Origin: Mesorhabditis belari
Lineage: Eukaryota > Nematoda > Chromadorea > Rhabditida > Rhabditidae
Direction of reading: 5' to 3'
DNA length: 64,000 nucleotides
NCBI GenBank assembly: GCA_958450365.1
Contig: CAUEEP010000536.1
Coordinates: 59,588 to 123,587, forward strand
Shown here in pieces: positions 53,681 through 64,000 of the stretch; positions within the stretch are counted from its first letter, which is position 1, and each line of letters begins with the position of its first letter. The notes beneath the pieces were generated by a model. The model did not search any database. It was not told the DNA's origin and saw only the letters and a program-made list of their open reading frames with translations. A program made the position numbers and the translations under genes.

Positions 53681-56600
53681 TTTTTGACCACTTATTGTCC
53701 GATTCCTCGAGACTGAAACGGAATCTTGCTTTATCACAGGAAAATCTGGAATTTATCAATTCAGAAAGAGCTTTATTACCCCGAAATGTAGCGGAACTGG
53801 ACGATCATCGATCGAATCGAGGCGGAGACCTGGACGAATTTGGCGAATCGGGCCAATCTTTAACGAGTTTTTAGAGGCTATTTCTGCCAACGGCTCTGCC
53901 AATAGTTCGAAAGAGAACAATAATTGAATGGAAAATGGGAAATTGAGCAATTTTGAATTATTGATTGGGTTTTTATTGGCAGAAAAAATACGTGCGACCA
54001 AATGTTGACCTCGTCAAGTATACAGCGATTATATTTTTTATGAATGCCACATCCCTAATTCATTAATTTTAGATCTTGATGCTGGAAGCTCAATTAAGAA
54101 CTGAAAGGATGAATGGGAACATTTAAAATATCTATCTTACTCAACTAATATCGGAACAAGCTATGGCACCCTTCGAAGCACCACTGATATCTAGCACCAC
54201 ACAACTCACTCTAAGCGAAGCACAAGGAGCCCATTTTTCTGTGGAAAATCTTTCTGCTCGACACACTGAAAGATTTTTAGTTTTTATTTACTTTTAAAAT
54301 ACTAAGCTGAAACTTGTTTCATTTAATCGTCTATATTTTAAAGTTAATAAATCTTAAAATATCTCTTATACAAACTCTATAAGATCTTATACAAATAAAA
54401 TAAACTCTCTTATACAAATTGCTTTTTTAATTTGCTTTAAATTTTAAATTAAAATTGCTCTAAAAACCCACCTCTTAAATTCGTGAAATTCAATAGCTTC
54501 TCCTTGTCCTGAAAATTTGAAATCATTAATTTAAAACCTGTGGATTTTACATGGTAAAAGAAGGAAAAAGGAAGAGATTATTGACGTCAGTAATGGAAAG
54601 TATAGAAAAAGACAGGTGTTAATTTAAAGGAACACGTCTGGAATGACTTGTGGTAGAAAGAAAATGAAAGCTTCTAATGGGAAGAGATTATTGCATTGTC
54701 ACAGATTCAATTTTGAGTCTAGACTTTGAAATTTCCATTGTATTGGATGGAGGATTGGAGGAAAACAAATGAAAGACCTGGGGATTGTTCGGGTTTTGTT
54801 CAAGCTCAGGTTCATTTTTCGTTCGATTAAAGTTAGATATGCAAATTATCTAATATAATAGATTTTATTAATGCGTTTTCGCACTTTATTTCTTTCTGAA
54901 TAAAGTATTTATATAAATGATTTATCTATAAATGATTTATTTATAAATGATATAAATCATTCCACTAGCATTTAGAAATGAGAAACAAATTCGCACGGAA
55001 AACTAACGAAAAGCCATTTTCTGAAAACGTGGAAACATCCATTTTTGGCTCTGCTGCCCTTTACTTTACTAAAATAGCTGTAAAATCTTTTAGAAAAGAG
55101 ATATCCTCAAGGCGGCTTTTGTACCCATCGATCTGTATTGATTCAGCTTTAGCATAAGCTATAAACGTCAAAAACTTGACAAATTTAAGGTACACTCCCC
55201 AAATTTCGGAAAGAACTTTTCCATCAACCCAATATCAATTAATCTAATGCTTGCTGCATTAGAAAGGCCTATTTTTCTACAGAATCAAGAAATATTATGA
55301 AAATTTTTTTTAGTATTATTAGTTTAGTTTAGCATTAGTGTAGTATTATAAAGTTTATATTCTATAGTTTTTTATGTAGGCATGAAGTCGGATAGTCAAA
55401 AAAAGGCGACAGCGCGAAGACCCAATTTAAGCGTTTTATGATTTACATAAACCTTTTGTTGTCAATGATTGTCAATGCCAATGTCAACTATGGCCGAATT
55501 TTGAGAATATCTGTTCAACCGATTCCTTTATAGAGGTTTTTATCGAATTTTACAAAGAAATTGGTTTCTTTACACTTAAAGTCACTTGGAAGACTAAAAT
55601 AGACCAAAAATCGGGTTGAAATGATAGAAAAGTGAATGGAAAACATTTCCTATTTAAAGGAATTTGTGCTTTTGTCATTTCAATGTTATAAATGCTAGTA
55701 AAACAAGATTACCAAGATTACAAAGATTTATTGATCAAAAGATCATTGTAAGCTAAACTCAGCCACTTAATCATTATCGTCAAACGATTTCTTTAAGATT
55801 TAAAACAAACTCGTGGAGCTGCTTCTGTAAAGATGTTGTGTAGAGATGAAAAGGATGAAAAATGACACTCACAATTCTTTTACCCATTCGATCCTTCTGC
55901 AAATTTTTTTGTGAACATAGAAGAAAAAAGCTTCGTAAAATAGAGGATTAAAAAAGTGAGAAATGAGAAAAAGAATGCAAAAGATTTGTGGACGGTGAAA
56001 GGAAGGAAAAACAGAAATTTTGACTATATCTTTGGGGAATCTTGTGATCTATTGGAGACTTGACAATGAAGATTTGAAGACAAGAAAATAAAGAAAAGAA
56101 AAAGTTTATTTTGATAGGTTAGCGCACAAAATAGAAAGCATCATGAGATTTGCAAAGTTTTTTTGACAAAATTCCTGAATGAGCTGAGCATCTCAATTAA
56201 AAGAATTAAAATAATTTCCAAAATAAATCTGAGAGCTGGAAATTTTTTGAACAAATTATTGATTGATTGACCAGCCTACACTTGATCAAGATTTGAATGT
56301 TATTGATTTTCAACAACAAGAAAGAATCTAGTATTGGGTTTTGCGTTCTTTGCTGAACAAATCAAAGCTTTGTGAACAAATCAAAGCTTTGCTGAACAAA
56401 TCAAGGCTTAGTGAAAGGGAAAAGATTAGTGAAAGGAGTGCTTGGATTGGCGTGAAAATTGAAGATTGACGTGACCTGAACTTGGATTGACTCTTTTTCG
56501 CATTTGTTTTTGATCTAAAGAAAAATGAGAGGACACCGAAAAATAGGATACCCATCGCTGAAGGAAAGCGGGTGACGCGGAGCCAAGAAAAGACATGAAT

Positions 56601-58140
56601 GGGGAAAGGCACGGTAAGCGGGATAGGAAAAAGGAGGAATGGCAATTCGATCTACATATGCATCCGATGATATTCAGAATATTTAAATTGAAAAGTCCAA
56701 CATTAAGATATTTGAGCCCAAAGTTGGGGTGCAAAAAGGGGATGTAATATCTTTTTCCAGATGGTCGCTGTCCCACTTCGTACCTCTGAAACGGAATCTT
56801 GCTTTATCACAGGAAAAATCTGGAATTTATCAATTCAGGAAAAGCTTTATTACCCCGAAATGTAGCGGAACTGGACGATCATCGATCGAATCGAGGCGGA
56901 GACCTGCACGAATTTGGCGAATCGGGCCAATCTTTAACGAGTTTTGAGACAATAACAGATTTTCAAAAGCACACAAGTCAAGTCGTTTCGTTCCTGTTTG
57001 GATATGAAGCTCTCGTGTTGCCCATCGCTGAAGGAAAGCAGGTGACGACTTTTCAGAAAAATGTAGTACGAAGTAGTACGAAGTTCAGAAAGTACGAATT
57101 TTGCGACAATAACAGATTTTCAAAAAGCACACAAGTCAAGTTGTTTCGTTCCTGTTTGGATATGAAGCTCTCGTGTTGCCCATCGCTGAAGGAAAGCAGG
57201 TGACGACTTTTCAGAAAATGTATAACACTAATATTGATTTTCAACAACAAGAAAGAATCTAGTATTGGGTTTTGCGTTCTTTGCTGAACAAATCAAAGCT
57301 TTGTGAACAAATCAAAGCTTTGCTGAACAAATCAAGAAATTTTGACTATATCTTTGGGGGAATCTTGTGATCTATTGGAGACTTGACAATGAAGATTTGA
57401 AGACAAGAAAATGAAGAAAAGAAAAAGTTTATTTTGATAGGTTAGCGCACAAAATAGAAAGCATCATGAGATTTGCAAAGGTTTTTTTACAAAAATTCCT
57501 GAATGAGCTGAGCATCTCAATTAAAAGAATTAAAATAATTTCCAAAATAAATCTGAGAGCTGGAAATTTTTTGAACAAATTATTGATTGATTGACCAGCC
57601 TACACTTGATCAAGATTTGAATGTTATTGATTTTCAACAACAGGAAAGAATCTAGTATTGGGTTTTGCGTTCTTTGCTGAACAAATCAAAGCTTTGTGAA
57701 CAAATCAAAGCTTTGCTGAACAAATCAAAGCTTAGTGAAAGAAAAAAGATTAGCGAAAGGGAAAAGATTAGTGAAAGGAGTGCTTGGATTGGCGTGAAAA
57801 TTGAAGATTGACGTGACGTGAACTTGGATTGACTCTTTTTCGCATTTGTTTTTGATCTAAAGAAAAAATGAGAGGACACCGAAAAAACAGGATACAAACA
57901 GACAGATACCACATAGGATATGAAGCTCGTGTTGCCCATCGCTGAAGGAAAGCAGGTGACGCGGAGGCAAGAAAAGACACGAATGGGGAAAGGTACGGTA
58001 AGCGGGACAGGAAAAAGGAGGAACGGCAATACGATCTACATATGCATCCGATGATATTCAGAATATTTAAATTGGCTAGTCCAACATTAAGATATTTGAG
58101 CTCAAAGTTGGAGTGCCAAAGGGGATGGGTATCGAATAGA
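53680..58140 (+). repeat. Long dispersed repeat R1, copy C
   Basis: 53690-53880 is a detached fragment of the 30660-30830 segment. 54110-57220 follows copy B closely. At about 57225 the sequence jumps back and 57230-58140 repeats the 56030-56640 and 56290-56720 segments with a different order. The copy ends at TATCGAATAGAATGCACTTT, as in copy E. Confidence 0.85.
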
Positions 58141-58189
58141 ATGCACTTTAAAAGAACACGTCATGCGTAAAATCCAATGGAAAACCATC

Positions 58190-59050
58190 GTAATCCGTAA
58201 CCAAGTTACGCGACGCTACTGCCTCGCAGTACCAAATATTTTCATCGAGAGTCATCGAGATTACTGTAAGCTTGACTAGCTGGTATGATATCACAGCTGG
58301 ATCTGATCACATTCTCTCAATCGTGAAGATTTAGACCGGCTTACGATATTCCATCCAATTCTGTAGAGTACAGTCATTTGCTCTTAGATTTGTGTAACTG
58401 TGTATTCGGTTATCTTGAAAAATTAAAAGTTTTATTTCACAAAAGCCAAGTCTATATACAGTGTTGTGAAATAAAGAAAAGAATCGAATGGATGAATGGA
58501 TTGGGGAAGGAGGGAAGGGAAGCAAAGAGAGGGAAGACGAGGGAAGATGAGGGAAGAGGAAGAGAGGGAAGAGGAGGGATGAGACAAGCGAATGCCTATA
58601 TAGAATTCAGAATTAGGGAACGGGGGTGAATGCGAATCAATTGGGACGTTTAGACCGGCTGAAAGGACAGTCAAACGAATGAAATATGATTGCATGAATA
58701 TGATTGCAGACTTTGCCTGTCTCTCCGCCCGGCCTCGTCGTTTCTTTCACACAAAGCAATTTTAATAGAAGCATTTTTTTTCCATAAATATACAGAATCA
58801 TCAATTTTAGGGTGACCTTGGGATTGTGATCTAGATAATTTATGAAGTAAAAGCAATACTTGTAAACTATATTATGAGTTTTAGAGTTTGAAATCAGTGC
58901 CAAACGCGTTAGATGGAGAATCTTTCTATAGCTCTTCTTTCTATAGCACTTAGAATCTTTCTATAGCTGTAAATTCGCCTTCAGCTTCATTTTGTGCTCG
59001 TAAACGCACTACTTCTCGTGCACTAGTCTTCTTGCAAAAACGAGCGGGAA
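58190..59050 (-). repeat. Inverted segmental duplicate, arm 2 (pairs with 17340-18180)
   Basis: Reverse complement of 17340-18180 with small indels, abutting R1 copy C on its left. Confidence 0.8.
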
Positions 59051-59539
59051 CGAAAATGCGTATAAAATCTTTGAATGAAACTGGGCACACTACTGTACAA
59101 GCGTTTGTTGGATCTCATAGAGTTTGTATAAGAGATATTTTAAGTGCTATCCATCCAATTATCCAACAACAAACATCAGGCAAACAAAACATCAACAACA
59201 CCATTAAGCTGAACATTGACCAAGTGCAACCATTAACTCGGACTTGGACTTGGACAATTTCATATCTGGTTTCTTTTTCCCCTTTTTTACTATTTTTACA
59301 CACTTCACCTTTCTCCTTCAAATAAACAATCGATTTCGCTTCATTTTCACTTTTTACTCTTAAAATAGCTTTATTTTCAAAAGCTATTAGATATCTATTA
59401 GAAAATCTATTATCTAAAGCTTCTTAAAATCAAAATTTCATCAAAATGCCATCGATTAAACGACTCAAAAATTTTTGCAACTCAAATTTGATCAATTTTT
59501 AAAAAAATGCCGTTAGCATCGCTCGTTTCTGATAAATGA
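59051..59539. other. Stretch without a supported gene
   Basis: Open frame 59032-59325 starts with KMRIKSLNETGHTTVQAFVG; the first part matches 50390-50450 (KMGIKSLNETGHTAV). A 65-bp shared scrap, not a recognisable gene. Confidence 0.3.
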
Positions 59540-60380
59540 GGCTGATACCCATCGGGCAGTTTCTTTTGCACCACCCTAATAGGAGTGCTTAGTCATGCCA
59601 AAAAATATTCCCAAATTTGATGGTGGATTTTGGTGCCTTTTCGAGAGTCTGAATGTGCTTCTTCTCGAGTCTCGGATGCCTTTGCGAAAAGGAAGATTTT
59701 TAACAACTTTTCCTTGCCAATTCCTTCATTTTATCGGCTCATTGATAGTCAATAAGGCTAAGATAAACTTGATCAAACTTAATGCAACTCCAGCTGTTAA
59801 TCGGTTGATAATCAAAGTTCATCTACACTTTATTCATCTCCAATTTCTAGGCGCTGAGGTCCCGAGATTCCATGTGATTCGCTCTACAGATGCCCATCAA
59901 CCGAGCAAATCCCGTCACATCCGTATTCACGGAAAACCCCGACGATGTGCTCCAATTGACAGCCAGTTCTAAACCGGATTCAAACAAAATCCTTCACATT
60001 TCCAACTTGCTTCCTTAAAATCATCAATCAAATGGTCTGCTGGTTAGCTTACTCACTTTCAAGCCTAATTCTTGAGTCCAACATCATTCATTTCAATCTG
60101 TGTCTTCTCATCTTGTTCCAATTTGCCTTAGACAAAGTGCTTACAAAGTCCCACTCCTCGTCTAGTCCAATTTTACAATCCACTTTAATCAAATGTTGTT
60201 TTTTTCTAGAACATTGTCAATTTTACTTGATATTCAAAATATCTCATCTTTGTTTTAAAATTTCTCTAAAGAATCCACAGCCTGTGCGGGTTTTTTTTAT
60301 ACTTTTCCGTTTTCCACTAAAAGAAAAGTGATGGTTTTTGGATCGTTGGTGTTTTGAAATAAAAAATTAAAAGAAAATCG
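59540..60380 (+). repeat. 850-bp direct repeat, copy 2
   Basis: Pairs with 49460-50300. Differences are a few substitutions and a T-run length change near 60290. Confidence 0.9.
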
Positions 60381-60889
60381 TTGACAGGACCAGCAACAAG
60401 TGCAGAATGACAAGGAAAACTTCTTCTTTGCAACTAAAACAAATTTGATTAAGCCAAGAAGCGTTTACGAGTTTTGTAAAACAAAAGAAATCCGGTGATT
60501 ATCTTGGTACTCGATGGTATTTGAAAAATCAACGTACATATAGGTATATTAGAGGTTTTACGCCAATTTATTTGACTATTTTGCTACAAAAACAGTCAAT
60601 CGATTTTAAAACATTATCATTCACCGAAGAATGCTTTCATTGGTATCCAGATCATTGAATTCTATCACATGGAGAAGTTCGACTCCATCCAATTTTTGTC
60701 AACCTTTGCATAGACCTACGTTTATTCATTCTTCAGCATCGTAGCTTGTAATGGAGTCTTCTCTCACTAATTTTCTTTCTAGAGGTCACCTAGTTTTGAA
60801 AATGACTGTCTTCAAACGTTCAGCTTTCAATTGATCAGCTTAATTTTAGTCAAATTCAATCTGCAAATCACAAGCCTCAAAAACTTCAG
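60381..60889. other. Stretch without a supported gene
   Basis: Unique AT-rich sequence between the 850-bp direct repeat and R1 copy D. No open frame of interest. Confidence 0.4.
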
Positions 60890-63800
60890 GTGTTTGTAGC
60901 AAATAGAAAATTTCAAAAACTGAGGCTAAAATTTCAATGTTGAGGGCTTCGAATTCAAAAATTTGGAGCTGGTTTAATTTCTGTTTGTCTGTTTAATTGT
61001 TAATTTTCATTGGATCAAACCACTCAGAAAGCTTACCATGATACCTTTATAATGACTTTGATAATAAAAATTGCTTGACAAAGATATCTGGCCACAGCAA
61101 ATCCCACAAAGATATAGGAGCTCTACATGGAAAGATTTAACGCCTAACAAGCAGCGACATAGCTAACAAGCAGCTGTCACACCTAAGAAGCAGCTGACAT
61201 TTAAGTCTAGTCGTCTTTCGAGATTTCGAAAATAAAAAAAATCTTTTCTAGCTTACTTAAGCTAGCAATAATGACGAAATAATCAAAATAGACTCAATTC
61301 TTGTTTCAAAGTCAAAGTTGTTTCAAAGCAGTTGTGTTCTTCAAGTATATTTTGTGCTCAAACACACTCTTTCTAGTCCATATCTGAAGTTCTTTTATAT
61401 ATGTTTCGTATTCGGACAATGAATGATTAACATTTGCATTTGTTCAGCGAGAAAGTGATGAATCAATAAAAAGAGAAAAATCGACAATTCCAAAAATCTT
61501 TTTGTGCAGAGAGAAAGAAAATTCGACAACAATTCTATGAATTCTAGTAAGAGAGCCGATTTGGAGTAATTCGAGGTGGAAAAGGAGATCATTCCAAACG
61601 TTAGTCGAATTCTGTAAATGTTTCCAGTTAAATTTTGATAGTTTAGCTGGAGTTTATCTAAAGTGAATGATTTAACTGGATTCTAACAAAGAACGGTTTC
61701 TAACTGGATTCTAACACCAGGAAAGGCTTTTAACTGGATTTTCCCTGTAAACCAGACAAAGCTAGAGCCAGGCCTTGGATCTTCTTTGAGCTGCTTGTCT
61801 CTTCCTGGTGCAGCCGAGTCTTAGCTTAGCCTAACTTAAACCCTAGGGTTTTAATAATTTTGTTGGGCTTTTTATAGATTTGTTGATAATCCGTCAATCA
61901 TTGATCATTGATCATTAATGTCATTGTTGTTTTACCTTCAAAACTCACCCGTATATGGCTAAGACTTGATTTTCACGAATTCATAGGGTGTACTTGACGA
62001 CGGTGTAGCACCACTGAATCTCAAAAAGTCCCGCTGCAATTGACGCAATGATCCTTGATTCTGAAAATTGAGATTTTTATGGGTGTTTTGAAAGTTTAAA
62101 AGCTTCAAAGGTCGATGAAATCTCTTTACTTTAAAGCTAAATATTTGAATCATAAAAATACAAATTTAAATGGATAAATCTCCCCTTTAAAGGCTTTTAA
62201 CTGAATTCCAACACCAGGAAAGGCTTTTAACTGGACTACCACTACAGAAATTCGTTTAAAGTTCTAGCATTAAATTAAAACGAACCAAAGAATGAAACAT
62301 GCACATGTTCGGTTCCTCATCTTCACCATTTGGACAATCTCGATTTCCATTACACAATTCAACCGCTCTGATACAAGGCCAATCAATTGGATCATGCGGC
62401 TAAAATGGGAACCTTTATCTTACTCGAGTAATATCGGAACAAGCTATGGTACCCTTCAAAGCACCGCTGATTACTGGCACCACACAACTCACTCTAAGTG
62501 AAGGACAAGGAGCCCATTTTTCTGTGGAAAATCTTTCTGCTTGACACACTGAAAGATTATTAGTTTTTGTTTACTTTTAAAATATTAAGCTGAAACTTGT
62601 TTCATTTTTAATCGTCTACATTTTAAAGTTAATAAATCTTAAAATATCTCTTATACAAACTCTATAAGATCTTATACAAATAAAATAAACTCTCTTATAC
62701 AAATTGCTTTTTAAATTTGCTTTAAATTTTAAATTAAAATTGCTCTAAAAACCCACCTCTTAAATTCGTGAAATTCCAATAGCTTCTCCTTGTCCTGAAA
62801 ATTTGAAATCATTCATTTAAAACCTGTGGATTTTACCTTGTAAAAAGAATAAAGCCAAAATCTATTGGTTTTCCATTGGATTTTTTTGCTATTACTAAGC
62901 TAATTAAAAATTTGATTTTTAATTAATTTCAATTGTTTTTGACGTCAGTAATGGAAAGTATAGAAAAAGACAGATGTTATTTTAAAGGAAAACGTCTGGA
63001 ATGACTTGTGATAAAAAAGGAAAGCTTTCTAATGAGAAAAAGGAAGAGATTATTGCATTGTCACAGATTCAATTTTGAGCCCATACTTTGAAATTCCCAT
63101 TTATTGGATGGAGGATTGGAGGATGAAAGACCTGGGGATTGTTCCGGTTTTTTTCAAGCTCAGGTTCATTTTTCGTTCGATTAAACATTTCCTATTTAAA
63201 GGAATTTGTGCTTTTGTCATTTCAATGTTATAAATGCTAGTAAAACAAGATTACCAAGATTACAAAGATTTATTGATCAAAAGATCATTGTAAGCTAAAC
63301 TCAGCCACTTAATCATTATCGTCAAACGATTTCTTTAAGATTTAAAACAAACTCGTGGAGCTGCTTCTGTAAAGATGTTGTGTAGAGTGATGAAAAGGAT
63401 GAAAAATGACACCACAATTTCTGATCTATTGGAGACTTGACAATGAAGATTTGAAGACAAGACGTCAGTAATGGAAAGTATAGAAAAAGACAGGTGTTAT
63501 TTTAAAGGAAAACGTCTGGAATGACTTGTGATAAAAAAGGAAAGCTTTCTAATGAGAAAAGGAAGAGATTATTGCATTGTCACAGATTCAATTTTGAGCC
63601 CATACTTTGAAATTCCCATTTATTGGATGGAGGATTGTAGGATGAAAGACCTGGGGATTGTTCCGGTTTTTTTCAAGCTCAGGTTCATTTTTCGTTCGAT
63701 TAAACATTTCCTATTTAAAGGAATTTGTGCTTTTGTCATTTCAATGTTATAAATGCTAGTAAAACAAGATTACCAAGATTACAAAGATTTATTGATCAAA

Positions 63801-64000
63801 AGATCATTGTAAGCTAAACTCAGCCACTTAATCATTATCGTCAAACGATTTCTTTAAGATTTAAAACAAACTCGTGGAGCTGCTTCTGTAAAGATGTTGT
63901 GTAGAGTGATGAAAAGGATGAAAAATGACACCACAATTCTTTTACCCATTCGATCCTTCTGCAAATTTTTTGTGAATATAGAAGAAAAAAGCTTCGTAAA
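60890..64000 (+). repeat. Long dispersed repeat R1, copy D (runs off the right edge)
   Basis: 60890-62940 matches 26220-28390. At about 63185 the copy skips about 850 bp relative to copy B (joins the 28640 region to the 29500 region). It continues past the window end. Confidence 0.85.
62941..63905 (+). repeat. 520-bp tandem duplication within R1 copy D
   Basis: GACGTCAGTAATGGAAAGTA at 62941 recurs at 63461 and the following about 450 bp match closely. The junction lies after TTGAAGACAAGACGTCAG at 63451. Both units share the same internal 850-bp skip, so the skip came first. Confidence 0.9.

Noticed and set aside
1..64000. CRISPR arrays, operators, riboswitches, bacterial operons
   Set aside because: The tandem arrays lack unique spacers between constant repeats, and gene structure is clearly eukaryotic with spliceosomal introns.

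Overview
The window reads as nuclear DNA of a nematode, probably rhabditid-like. It is AT-rich, introns are mostly 40-150 bp and end in a T-run plus CAG/TAG, and the recognisable genes have nematode counterparts: an HLH-30/TFEB-type bHLH-Zip gene, a MUPP1/PATJ (MPZ-1)-type multi-PDZ gene, CDK-8, and a Tc3-type transposon whose transposase has one short intron. Species cannot be told from the sequence. Most of the window is repeat, and most recognisable genes are partial or broken.

Layout. 1-5.2 kb, 26.2-31.7 kb, 53.7-58.1 kb and 60.9-64.0 kb are copies of one long dispersed repeat (called R1 here). The first is inverted relative to the others and runs off the left edge. R1 is joined to a dead CENP-B/pogo-type transposase through a 24-bp tandem array. 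5.2-6.8 kb holds TCTTTCTATA microsatellites and an array of two alternating 14-bp palindromes. 7.34-9.64 kb is the best intact gene, a 12-exon, 449-residue protein ending in a PHD-like C4HC3 finger. 12.4-16.3 kb is hlh-30 copy 1, which lacks its bHLH core and carries a Tc3-like element in an intron. 50.4-52.7 kb is hlh-30 copy 2, inverted, with bHLH-Zip exons present but damaged. 21.97-23.0 kb is the 3' end of a MUPP1-like gene (two PDZ domains, open reading frame intact) sitting between two inverted arms of about 1.15 kb. 40.7-41.2 kb (minus) is a complete PDZ domain over three exons. 44.6-45.2 kb (minus) is the N-lobe part of a decayed cdk-8, directly followed upstream by an unrecognised multi-exon gene that is cut by another inverted duplication.

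The unifying feature is inverted duplication at every scale: kilobase arms (R1, hlh-30, 17/58 kb, 21/24 kb, 45/46 kb) down to 7-23 bp fold-backs with 2-5 nt loops. Some of these interrupt old exons. This looks like a region repeatedly rearranged by template switching or fold-back repair. Intact gene models are few (PHD gene, PDZ gene, MUPP1-like 3' end); there is no sign that the genes here form one pathway.
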